Assembly (NCBI GenBank): GCA_017556805.1
Contig: JAFYMC010000028.1
Location: 124,001-188,000, forward strand
Direction of reading: 5' to 3'
Source: Lachnospiraceae bacterium
GTDB taxonomy: Bacteria > Bacillota > Clostridia > Lachnospirales > Lachnospiraceae
Length of the DNA stretch: 64,000 nucleotides
This document shows positions 17,085-24,605 of the stretch, piece by piece (within the stretch, counting starts at the first letter, position 1; each line of letters opens with the position of its first letter). Position numbers and translations under genes: made by a program. Below the pieces are notes generated by a model. It was not told where the DNA came from and did not search any database. It worked only from the letters and a program-made list of their open reading frames with translations.

Positions 17085-18940
17085 TAGCGAGCCACCTCCT
17101 TATCCGCTGCAAAGAAGCTTCCCGTAAGAGAAGTCCGGTCCGTTGCCAGATAGTTTACCGCCTGCTTTTCGTACATATCCGCATAAGCTCCGTGATTTGC
17201 CATCAGCTTCTTATGAGAACCCTGCTCGATAATGGTTCCGTTTTCCAACATAAATACCCAGTCCGCATTCTGCACGGATGACAACCGATGGGAAATAAAG
17301 AGCATCGTCTTATCCTGTCCGTCCTTTAGAATACTTTCAAATAACTTGTACTCCGCAATCGGGTCCAATGCCGACGACGGCTCGTCGAAAATCTTTACCG
17401 GACGCTTCTGGACAAAGGCCCGCGCCACCACGATTTTCTGATATTCTCCTCCGGACAGTACCGCACCATCCTCCGCAAATTCCTTAGTTAAAATGGTATG
17501 AATCCCGTTCGGCAGACTCTCTACTTTCTCATAAACTCCCGCAAGCTTAAGTGCCCGGACCGCTTCCGCCTCATCTCCTTCGGTTGCCTTTCGCATCAAT
17601 ACATTTTCCAGTACCGACAAGGAAAAAATCTGATAATCCTGAAAGGCTCCCGCAAAAAGCGCCCGATACTTCTGAAGTTCATACTCTTTAATATTCCTTC
17701 CGTTTAAGAAAATCTCACCGGAGGTCGGATCATAGAAACGCATCAAGAGCTTAATAATGGTGGACTTTCCTGCACCGTTATGCCCTACCAGTGCATAAGT
17801 CTTGCCTCCCCGCAATTCAAAGGACAAATCTGTAATAACCTCCTCGTCCTTATAAGAAAAGCATACATTCCGGAACTCAATGCTATGAATGGTATCTCCC
17901 GGATCATCTCCCTTATAATCCTCCGGAATCTTTTCTTCATACTCCAGGAAATTACGTAAATTATCTACAAACAAACCGTTCTTAAAGCCTGCCGCCAAGT
18001 AGTCCGTGAACCCGATTAAAATCCAGGTACAAGATACCATCATGCTGGTAAGTACCGCCAGCTTTGCAAGGCTCATACTGTCATTTATAAGCGTACGATA
18101 CGCACCGTAGATCAACACCCCTTCAAAAATAAAAGAGAAGGTAAACTGCACATAGAACCAGTGAAGTACCACTGCCTTTGCAGTATATTTCTTCGTTACA
18201 TCCACCACACCCTTGATGGCCTCTCTGTAATCTCTCCGCATCAGGGAAAATACATTGGTCAGACGCACTTCCTTTGCATACTCTGCCAGATACATGACAC
18301 GGTTTACATAAGCCGTTCTGCGGTTGTGAGGTGCCATATCCTTATTCCGGTTAAAATCAATCTGCCCCAACTTTCGGTTAAATACAAAATTACCGAGAAT
18401 CGGAAAGACAACAAACAGCACCGACCATTTGTCAATGTCGTACATCAGATAAAAGCCCAACACCGCTGCAATACTTCCGAAAAGTACGCCCCAAAGATTT
18501 GAAATGGTCTCAATCAGCTTATCCGCCGCACCCTCCGTTGCCAAGGTATACTTATTATAGAACTCAATATCCTCGAAACAGGAAAGCTCCACGTTGGTGG
18601 ACTTCTCAAATAAGCGCAGGTTCAGCTTCTTGTACACCTTTGCAGTAGCAATCGGCCATACCTTACCCTCCAAATATTGGTTATAAAGTGTCATGGATGC
18701 AAATACCGTCACCGTCACACCCAGAAAAACAAAAATCGACGTCACTTCCTGTTCCGTCTCCATGGCATTAATGACATACCGCATAAAAAACGCACTGTAA
18801 AACAGCCACTCAAAATACCCCAGAACCCGGGCCACCGCCATATGTATCACCAGCTCCGGCGCAATTTGCCAGCCCAGTTTCAATGCATACAGGTTATTTT
18901 TAAAAGCTCTGGTACGATTTCTCTCCTTCTTCTTTTTCAT
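17084..18940 (-). CDS. ABC exporter, membrane and ATP-binding subunit
   Basis: A full-length type I ABC exporter half of 618 residues: six predicted helices in about residues 20-310, then a nucleotide-binding domain with Walker A GHNGAGKSTIIKLL, signature LSGGEYQKIVVARA and Walker B VKIFDEPSSALDP. The conserved H-loop follows in LFISHRLSS. It is the first gene of a pair that would form a heterodimer, but the second subunit is interrupted. A two-component system is transcribed divergently, so peptide or antibiotic export under its control is a reasonable guess. Confidence 0.88.
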   Translation of the reverse strand: MKKKKERNRTRAFKNNLYALKLGWQIAPELVIHMAVARVLGYFEWLFYSAFFMRYVINAMETEQEVTSIFVFLGVTVTVFASMTLYNQYLEGKVWPIATAKVYKKLNLRLFEKSTNVELSCFEDIEFYNKYTLATEGAADKLIETISNLWGVLFGSIAAVLGFYLMYDIDKWSVLFVVFPILGNFVFNRKLGQIDFNRNKDMAPHNRRTAYVNRVMYLAEYAKEVRLTNVFSLMRRDYREAIKGVVDVTKKYTAKAVVLHWFYVQFTFSFIFEGVLIYGAYRTLINDSMSLAKLAVLTSMMVSCTWILIGFTDYLAAGFKNGLFVDNLRNFLEYEEKIPEDYKGDDPGDTIHSIEFRNVCFSYKDEEVITDLSFELRGGKTYALVGHNGAGKSTIIKLLMRFYDPTSGEIFLNGRNIKEYELQKYRALFAGAFQDYQIFSLSVLENVLMRKATEGDEAEAVRALKLAGVYEKVESLPNGIHTILTKEFAEDGAVLSGGEYQKIVVARAFVQKRPVKIFDEPSSALDPIAEYKLFESILKDGQDKTMLFISHRLSSVQNADWVFMLENGTIIEQGSHKKLMANHGAYADMYEKQAVNYLATDRTSLTGSFFAADKEVAR

Positions 18941-19025
18941 CTGCTACTCCTCTCACTACAAAACAACGGGTACACCCTCTCCCTAATATACTACTTTCCC
19001 CGAACATAAGCTTGACTTTTTGACT

Positions 19026-19041
19026 ACATCTAAAAAGATGT
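19026..19041. promoter_or_regulatory. Perfect palindrome downstream of the ABC exporter -10 box
   Basis: ACATCT-AAAA-AGATGT, a perfect 16-bp palindrome that begins 9 nt downstream of the -10 box and so overlaps the likely transcription start. The half-sites equal those of the rnf palindrome, but the spacing is 4 rather than 8 bp. Confidence 0.4.
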
Positions 19042-19050
19042 ATTTCGTCT

Positions 19051-19079
19051 ACTATAGCACCACAAAATTCACCTGTCAA
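19051..19079 (-). promoter_or_regulatory. Sigma-A promoter of the ABC exporter genes
   Basis: TTGACA (19079-19074) and TATAGT (19056-19051) with a 17-nt spacer, about 110 nt upstream of the exporter start codon. Confidence 0.82.
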
Positions 19080-19255
19080 CCACAAAAATGAGAAATTCTT
19101 CCTGTAAATACGAAAAAATCACAATTTCCCTCTGTCGTTTCCCGACGAAATACGTGGAATCCTAAGGAATTATTAAGAAATCAAGTACTGATTTTTTCAT
19201 TTATCTGTGGTAATATAGTCGTAGTATCTAAAATTACGTTCGGTGGAGGTTTTTG

Positions 19256-19957
19256 ATGTACCAGATATTAGTATGTGATGACGATAAAGAAATTGTTGAA
19301 GCAATCCGCATTTACTTATCCGGCGAAGGCTATCAGGTAATTGCGGCATACAACGGAAGAGAGGCCTTAGAAGCGGTTCATAACGAGACGCCGCATCTTG
19401 CAATTCTCGACATTATGATGCCGGAGATGGATGGACTTCGTCTGACCGGAAAGCTTCGTGAGGAAGGATATGCCTTCCCGATTCTTTTCTTAAGTGCAAA
19501 AACCGAAGACACCGACAAAATTCTCGGTCTTAACATCGGTGCGGACGACTACATTACAAAACCGTTCCGTCCGTTAGAGCTGATCGCCAGAGTGAAGTCC
19601 GCGCTTCGCCGCTACACCACCTTCGGCAGTCTTCCGACAGAAGATACCGCCCAGTGTTATACCATCGGCGGGTTGGTCATTAACGATGAAACGAAAGAAG
19701 TTACTGTAGACGGAGATCCGGTTCGTCTGACACCAACGGAGTATTCCATGCTTCTTCTTCTGGTACAAAACAGAGGAAAAGTATTCTCCACTGAGCAGAT
19801 ATTCTCCGCGGTATGGAATGAGCCTTCCTACGGTGCGGACAATATTGTAGCGGTACATATTCGTCACATCCGGGAAAAAATCGAGATTAATCCGAGAGAA
19901 CCTCGTTACTTAAAGGTCGTTTGGGGACTGGGTTACAAAATTGACTGGCAAGGTTAA
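19256..19957 (+). CDS. OmpR-family response regulator
   Basis: A 233-residue DNA-binding regulator. The receiver domain (about 1-115) has the acidic pocket CDDD at 7-10, phosphoacceptor Asp52 in ILDIMMPEMDG and the conserved Lys in ITKPF. The winged-helix effector domain (about 140-230) has LTPTEYSMLLLL and the recognition region VAVHIRHIREKI. The ATG at 19256 has GGAGG 6 nt upstream; the preceding TTG is too close. It precedes the sensor kinase gene by 15 nt. The divergent ABC exporter is its most obvious target. Confidence 0.92.
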   Translation: MYQILVCDDDKEIVEAIRIYLSGEGYQVIAAYNGREALEAVHNETPHLAILDIMMPEMDGLRLTGKLREEGYAFPILFLSAKTEDTDKILGLNIGADDYITKPFRPLELIARVKSALRRYTTFGSLPTEDTAQCYTIGGLVINDETKEVTVDGDPVRLTPTEYSMLLLLVQNRGKVFSTEQIFSAVWNEPSYGADNIVAVHIRHIREKIEINPREPRYLKVVWGLGYKIDWQG

Positions 19958-19972
19958 CAGAAAGGAGCTCTT

Positions 19973-22333
19973 ATGAAACGCATCATATATTCAGGGGTTA
20001 CCAAAACCGTCCTGGCTTTCACACTTATCTTCTGCTGTTGTGTAGCGATGCATTACGGCTTTCTGACCTTACGGGCACCTGTTCTTTACGGCAGCACCGA
20101 CTCCGTCTATGAAACCAAACAATACTCCGAGCTTTTTTCCAAATACGTGGAACGTACCGCTGTTTATGTACGCTACCGCGAAGATGGTTATGAGCTCAGT
20201 ACCTTGGATGTTGATTCGGAGCTGGCACTTCTTTTGAACGGTGAAGTTACCGATGATGATTTGGAAACCGCTCTCTTTAACGTATATGAGCCGAACGAAA
20301 CCGCATTTTACTATTATCATGCAAAGCTTAACGAGGAACCGACCAACTACCAGTATTACGTAGAGAACACACAGACGGGAGCGGTCTACGCTTCTGCGGA
20401 TTTTGAACAGTACGCAGTTGAAAAAAGCGGCAGTTTGGAAGCCTTTCTCACTTCCGGAATCATCAATGAAAATATTTACCTGATTTTAAACACCGAAAAT
20501 AACCGTACCATGACCGGCGGTGGTAACAACAATGTCCTGAATCGTTCCACGCTCCTCTGGTCCATGGACTTTTTGCGTCGTCCTCTTGACGAAATGGCAG
20601 AGGACCTTCATTACGACTACAATTATCATATTTCGGACGATTCCTCACATACCAGCGATAAAGACCATCTGGAATCCGTTTCCAATATAGAGCCTACGCC
20701 TACGCCTGCGGCAAGCCCGCGACTTAATAGCGAAATAACAATAGAAGAAGGGGAAATGCGGGTTGAACTTGTATCTTCGGAACAGCCAAACGGTACTTAT
20801 CTTTTGTATGCTTTTGTTGCGGACAACCTTGTAAAAGATGATTTTACCGTTCTTTCCGAAAACATCTCTTCGGCAAAGAGCGATTTTAACAACGGCCTTC
20901 AAACCGCCATCTACTACGGCCTGTTTTCTCTTTTTTTGTTTGTAATAAGTAATTTACTTTCCGGCAAAAAAAGTACCGAAGAAGGAATACATCTGCATTT
21001 TTACGACCGCATCTTTGCGGAATTCATCATTGCGGCCTTGTTGGTTTGGTTTTCGTTACCGTACCTTCTCTGGCATATAGTATCCAACCGTTACTGGGAA
21101 ACTTCCGTGACCCAGTTTTTGACCGATTATCCGAACTACAGCCAATGGATTCCGTTTTTCCACGGATGCCTGATTTTGTTCCTATTTGTGTCCGGCATCT
21201 TATATTTCAGCCTAATCCGGAGACTGAAAGCAAAGACATTTTTACACAGCTCCCTGCTGGGACGTTTTATTATTTTACCGTTAGGGAAGTTGTTTCGTTA
21301 TATCGGTAAAAATTTGAAAGAATTGTACCACTTCCTCCCTTCTTTTGGAAAAACATTGCTGTATTTGGGCGGCGGACTCTTGTGGTTTGCAGCAGCCATC
21401 GCCCTTTTCCTTTTTAACCTGACGATACCGGCACTTGTTCTATTGATATTAGGAATTGTGATTTGTGCCATTCTGTGCTTAAGAAACATGCTGGACCGCG
21501 CCCGCATTTCCGAAAGCACCGCCCAGATGTCCGTAGGAAATCTTTCCATCCGGATTCCGACGAAGTCCATGCTTCCGTCCAACAAAAACTTATCCGAGAA
21601 CATTAATCAGATTTGCGACGGACTGAATTCCGCTGTGGAAGAGCAAACAAAGAGTGAGCGTATGAAAACGGAACTCATTACCAACGTGTCCCACGATATC
21701 AAAACACCGCTCACTTCTATCATCAACTATATTGAATTAATCAAAAACGAACTGCCGCAGGAGGGCGCAGTTGCCGGATATGCCGAGGTTCTTTCCCAAA
21801 AATCCTGGCGATTAAAAGCCCTGATCGACGACCTGGTAGAGGCCTCCAAGGCAGCCTCCGGCACCATGAGTCTGGACCTGATTCGCTTCAATGCCGTAGA
21901 ACTGTTACGACAGGCTGTGGGCGATTTCGAGGAACGCCTGACCGAGCAGAACCTGACCCTTTGTATGGAAGTACCGGAAACACCGGTTAACGTGCTGGCA
22001 GACGGCGCCTGCACCCACCGTATCATCGAAAATATGCTGTCCAACGTATGCAAATATGCACTTTCCGGCACCAGAGTATTTATTTCCCTTGATTTACCGG
22101 AAAACACGGGACTCGCTCTGCTTACCGTAAAAAACACCTCCGCATCGGTTCTTACCAAAACACCGGAGGAGCTTCTGACCCGTTTCTCCCGCGGAAACGA
22201 CGACCGTTCCGGCGAAGGCAGTGGCCTCGGCCTCTCCATTGCAGAGAGCCTGGCAGAACTGCAAGGTGGCAGCTTCTACATAGAAACCGACGGAGATCTG
22301 TTCAAAGCCAAACTGACGATACCGTTGGCTTAA
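19973..22333 (+). CDS. Multi-pass membrane sensor histidine kinase
   Basis: A 786-residue sensor kinase. One helix near residues 11-30 is followed by an extracytoplasmic region of about 270 residues, then about five further helices between 310 and 502. The dimerisation domain has NVSHDIKTPLTSI with phosphoacceptor His574, and the ATPase domain has an N-box NMLSNVCKYA and G-box GEGSGLGLSIA. This large multi-helix layout differs from the two-helix intramembrane kinases usually paired with BceAB-type exporters. The extracytoplasmic domain is not a family I recognise, so the signal is unknown. It should phosphorylate the upstream OmpR-type regulator. Confidence 0.92.
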   Translation: MKRIIYSGVTKTVLAFTLIFCCCVAMHYGFLTLRAPVLYGSTDSVYETKQYSELFSKYVERTAVYVRYREDGYELSTLDVDSELALLLNGEVTDDDLETALFNVYEPNETAFYYYHAKLNEEPTNYQYYVENTQTGAVYASADFEQYAVEKSGSLEAFLTSGIINENIYLILNTENNRTMTGGGNNNVLNRSTLLWSMDFLRRPLDEMAEDLHYDYNYHISDDSSHTSDKDHLESVSNIEPTPTPAASPRLNSEITIEEGEMRVELVSSEQPNGTYLLYAFVADNLVKDDFTVLSENISSAKSDFNNGLQTAIYYGLFSLFLFVISNLLSGKKSTEEGIHLHFYDRIFAEFIIAALLVWFSLPYLLWHIVSNRYWETSVTQFLTDYPNYSQWIPFFHGCLILFLFVSGILYFSLIRRLKAKTFLHSSLLGRFIILPLGKLFRYIGKNLKELYHFLPSFGKTLLYLGGGLLWFAAAIALFLFNLTIPALVLLILGIVICAILCLRNMLDRARISESTAQMSVGNLSIRIPTKSMLPSNKNLSENINQICDGLNSAVEEQTKSERMKTELITNVSHDIKTPLTSIINYIELIKNELPQEGAVAGYAEVLSQKSWRLKALIDDLVEASKAASGTMSLDLIRFNAVELLRQAVGDFEERLTEQNLTLCMEVPETPVNVLADGACTHRIIENMLSNVCKYALSGTRVFISLDLPENTGLALLTVKNTSASVLTKTPEELLTRFSRGNDDRSGEGSGLGLSIAESLAELQGGSFYIETDGDLFKAKLTIPLA

Positions 22334-22341
22334 ACCTCTCA

Positions 22342-22580
22342 CTTTCCGGCGATTGATACAATACTTATGCCCCAAGCACCGATATAATATATTTTTATGC
22401 CAAGCGCAACGCTCCGTCAAACTTCCTCTAAGGGATGATAAGACGCTCGGGAGCGACCTCGCGCCTAACCATCCCTAAAAGGTGATTTCGACTACGCTAA
22501 AAGCGCGCCCCTTCGGGAATGCAAAAAATATATTATATCGGTGCTTGGGGCAATTTTATAGTCTACTTATCGCCGGAAAG
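22342..22580. repeat. Nested inverted-repeat element between convergent genes
   Basis: An element of about 240 bp. The outer arms CTTTCCGGCGAT/ATCGCCGGAAAG are 12 bp (22342-22353, 22569-22580). The inner arms are 29 bp and perfect (22368-22396 and 22524-22552, starting TGCCCCAAGC). The core holds smaller hairpins: CGCTC/GAGCG (22444-22455) and AGGGATG/CATCCCT (22431-22437, 22470-22476). It has no open frame of note and fills the gap between the kinase gene and the convergent kinase-GNAT gene. It may be a MITE-like insertion, a large bidirectional terminator or a structured RNA. No target-site duplication is evident. Confidence 0.75.
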
Positions 22581-22632
22581 AGTTTGACTCCACACCTATA
22601 ACTCTCTACGGTAATTTCTAGCTTTTCTTATA

Positions 22633-24159
22633 CTACATTTCATACTGATATTCTCTGCTGAATTCTTCCGATGCCCTGTTTTTCCTGCCGCCCTGTACGC
22701 AGACGCGTTTCATACCAAGTTTTTCCATAACACGGTAGGAGCCCACGTTTTCGGTATCGCAGACTGCGGTGAATTTGTGTATGTTCAGTTCCTTCTTGCA
22801 GAAATCCAGTAAGAGGGTTGCCGCTTCGTAAGCATAACCTTTCCGCCAGTATCTTTTGTTAATAATCCAACCTATTTCCGCTTCCGTCCGTTCTTCATTG
22901 AGGTAGGCGCAGACCGCACCGATATGTGCATCTCCGAGCAGTACTGCAAATTCATAGCTTTCCGGTATCTCCTTTTGCCATTCTGCCTCTTTTCTCTCAA
23001 GGAACGCTCTGGTTTCCTCTATCGTTTCATTCGGCAGATGTACCATGTACTTTGTATTCTCCAAGTCTGAGGCATATTCGTGCACGGTTTTCAGATGTTT
23101 TAATCCCAAGGGTTCTAAGGCAATCTTATTCCTAGTTATCCGGTTCACACAGTCAAGTATACTGTCCTTTGCCTTATGATAGTAAATCACATGAGCTATG
23201 GTTTCTTTCACTTGTCCGATTCCAAGTTCGATTTCTTCTTCGGAGCATTCGATTCCGAGAGCACGCTTTAGGTTGTACTCCAACCACTCCAGACGACCGT
23301 TGTTGCTGTAGTACACCGTCTCCCAATCCGTGGTCAGCGTACCTCCGGCCTTTTCATATGCTCGTATAAAGCTTTGGAACAGATTAAAGTCAATATTACA
23401 AACTTCATATCCGGACCAACACAAGGCCAGTTCGTACAATTCCATAATCGGGCTACTGTAGGAAAGGCACTCCAAATCGATGATACGACACCCTTCTCCC
23501 TTCCAAAGCACGTTTTTACTGTCCATGTCGTTATGGCAGATTGCAACCGTAGCCGGTAACTTCTTGATTGCCTCGTTTCCTTTCTCCTGACTTTCATAAA
23601 GAAGTGCTCGGTTTTCCCGTAACAGTTCGGAAAGTTCCCGATTCTTTTCCGCCAGTTTTTCGATATAACCGTCCCAATCAATGTGAAGCTCGTTTCGCTC
23701 GTACTTTTCTTCTCGCAGTTCCGCCACAGCTTCCTGTTCTACTCCGGCTGTCTGAGGAAGCTTCAATCCATGAATTTTTGCCAGTATCCCGCCGACTTTC
23801 TCACAATGAAACTCTGTGATTTCCTCACTCTTTAATGCCTTGCCGTCGTACCACTCATACAAATAAAAATACTGTCCTTCCATACACTGCATCTTCTTCC
23901 CGCGGGCAGTCAAAGCCGGAAGAATCGGAATGTCTGTTTGCTCCAGCATCGTTTCAAAGGCCTCCGCAGCGCGATAATTATCCATAGCATCTTCCCGTTG
24001 CATAATGAACGGGTTTAGAAGCTTCACGGCATATTTCCCCTGTGTAGTAAACAAGGAGTACATCTTATGCATAAATCCGCCGACCAAGCGGGTTGGAGAC
24101 TGTATCAGTTCACCCAGATTATATTCACAACATAGTTTCTCTAATAATTTTTGTTCCAT
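22633..24159 (-). CDS. APH-like kinase fused to a GNAT acetyltransferase
   Basis: A 508-residue fusion. Residues about 1-330 form an aminoglycoside phosphotransferase/choline kinase-like domain with catalytic CHNDMDSKN (about 204-212, the HxDxxxxN type) and metal-binding RIIDLE. Residues about 345-508 form a RimJ/RimL-type GNAT with EIGWIINKRYWRKGYAYEA as the acetyl-CoA loop and VGSYRVMEKLGM near the end. The domain order is the reverse of the resistance enzyme AAC(6')-APH(2''). Resistance should not be assumed, since CotS-like and antibiotic-inactive kinases share this fold. Start ATG at 24159 has GAGGA upstream. Confidence 0.85.
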   Translation of the reverse strand: MEQKLLEKLCCEYNLGELIQSPTRLVGGFMHKMYSLFTTQGKYAVKLLNPFIMQREDAMDNYRAAEAFETMLEQTDIPILPALTARGKKMQCMEGQYFYLYEWYDGKALKSEEITEFHCEKVGGILAKIHGLKLPQTAGVEQEAVAELREEKYERNELHIDWDGYIEKLAEKNRELSELLRENRALLYESQEKGNEAIKKLPATVAICHNDMDSKNVLWKGEGCRIIDLECLSYSSPIMELYELALCWSGYEVCNIDFNLFQSFIRAYEKAGGTLTTDWETVYYSNNGRLEWLEYNLKRALGIECSEEEIELGIGQVKETIAHVIYYHKAKDSILDCVNRITRNKIALEPLGLKHLKTVHEYASDLENTKYMVHLPNETIEETRAFLERKEAEWQKEIPESYEFAVLLGDAHIGAVCAYLNEERTEAEIGWIINKRYWRKGYAYEAATLLLDFCKKELNIHKFTAVCDTENVGSYRVMEKLGMKRVCVQGGRKNRASEEFSREYQYEM

Positions 24160-24236
24160 AAAACAATCCTCTGCTTTCTTTACTCAAATCAACCGAAATA
24201 TCTACCAAATAACATATATAATCTATCCATATTCAT

Positions 24237-24265
24237 TTGAACATTTGTTCGTTTTGTGTTATAAT
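24237..24265 (+). promoter_or_regulatory. Promoter of the holin-like toxin gene
   Basis: TTGAAC (24237-24242), a 17-nt spacer and TATAAT (24260-24265), placing the transcription start near 24272 and leaving a leader of about 60 nt before the toxin ATG. Confidence 0.75.
24239..24250. promoter_or_regulatory. LexA/SOS box overlapping the toxin promoter
   Basis: GAACATTTGTTC followed by G matches the Gram-positive LexA core GAAC-N4-GTTC. It overlaps the -35 box, the usual place for repression. It also lies in the upstream region of the divergent kinase-GNAT gene. Confidence 0.6.
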
Positions 24266-24300
24266 AGGCATATGGAACAATCGTGTTACAGGGTGGGTTG

Positions 24301-24325
24301 ACCTTCATTCTTACGGAATGAAGGT
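24301..24325 (+). promoter_or_regulatory. Leader hairpin masking the toxin ribosome site
   Basis: ACCTTCATTC and GAATGAAGGT form a perfect 10-bp stem with a 5-nt loop in the toxin mRNA. The 3' arm overlaps the Shine-Dalgarno AAGGTGGAG, so translation should be restrained unless the stem opens. Confidence 0.65.
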
Positions 24326-24332
24326 GGAGCTT

Positions 24333-24428
24333 ATGAAGAACCAGAACAAATTTGACTTCAACGATTTGTTGTCTTTCGGACTCTTTCTATTGGCTTTGCT
24401 TACATTCGTTTTTACGTTTTGTAAGTAA
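24333..24428 (+). CDS. Holin-like toxin of a type I toxin-antitoxin locus
   Basis: A 31-residue hydrophobic peptide: a polar start MKNQNKFDFNDLL, one membrane helix SFGLFLLALLTFVFTF and a short CK tail. Length and pattern fit the putative holin-like toxin family (Hol_Tox, related to TxpA/BsrG peptides), in which the peptide inserts in the membrane. The ATG at 24333 has AAGGTGGAG upstream; longer in-frame readings from 24237 begin before the transcription start. The locus has the expected extras: a masked ribosome site, a convergent promoter and a shared terminator. The LexA-like box would induce it on DNA damage (inference). Confidence 0.75.
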   Translation: MKNQNKFDFNDLLSFGLFLLALLTFVFTFCK

Positions 24429-24439
24429 TTAAACATAGA

Positions 24440-24482
24440 AAAACCGCCCTCATAACTTTGGCTGAAGTGATTGGGCGGTTTT
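24440..24482. terminator. Shared bidirectional terminator of toxin and antisense RNA
   Basis: AAAACCGCCC (24440-24449) pairs with GGGCGGTTTT (24473-24482), giving T-rich ends on both strands. It lies 11 nt past the toxin stop and between the two convergent promoters. Confidence 0.8.
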
Positions 24483-24534
24483 CTACTCTCAACATTCAGG
24501 TCAACCCACCTTGTGGGCGGTTGTTCCTTTTCTG
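24440..24534 (-). ncRNA. Candidate antisense RNA antitoxin
   Basis: A minus-strand transcript of about 95 nt is predicted from the promoter at 24540-24568 to the shared terminator. It would be complementary to the 3' end of the toxin mRNA over the terminator stem, as in the txpA/RatA arrangement. It also contains GGTGGGTTGACCT, the same 13-nt word found in the toxin leader. Confidence 0.55.
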
Positions 24535-24539
24535 GTTAC

Positions 24540-24568
24540 AGTTTAACACAATTCTTCTGTTTTCGCAA
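24540..24568 (-). promoter_or_regulatory. Promoter of the candidate antitoxin RNA
   Basis: TTGCGA (24568-24563), a 17-nt spacer and TAAACT (24545-24540) on the minus strand, facing the toxin gene. Confidence 0.55.
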
Positions 24569-24605
24569 TCCTTTTTTCTCTACCCGCGCTACTTTTGTTG
24601 CCACA

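Larger units (their letters stand above)
18941..19255. promoter_or_regulatory. Divergent intergenic region between ABC exporter and two-component system
   Basis: About 315 bp without a credible gene. It holds the minus-strand exporter promoter and operator-like dyad, and the response-regulator ribosome site GGAGG at 19245-19249. On the plus strand a TAATAT hexamer near 19211 could be a -10 box for the regulator, but no convincing -35 box accompanies it. Confidence 0.6.

Noticed and set aside
19973-22333. BceRS-type antibiotic detoxification module
   Set aside because: The kinase has a large extracytoplasmic domain and many helices, and the neighbouring transporter is a type I exporter, not a BceAB-type permease.
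22342-22580. Insertion sequence
   Set aside because: The element is too short to encode a transposase and shows no open frame or clear target-site duplication.
22633-24159. Aminoglycoside-resistance gene
   Set aside because: The APH fold is shared by many non-resistance kinases and no resistance-specific motif or mobile context is visible.
24292-24510. Phage attachment sites formed by the 13-nt repeat around the toxin gene
   Set aside because: The copies are inverted, not direct, and no integrase or phage gene is nearby; a type I toxin locus explains the region better.
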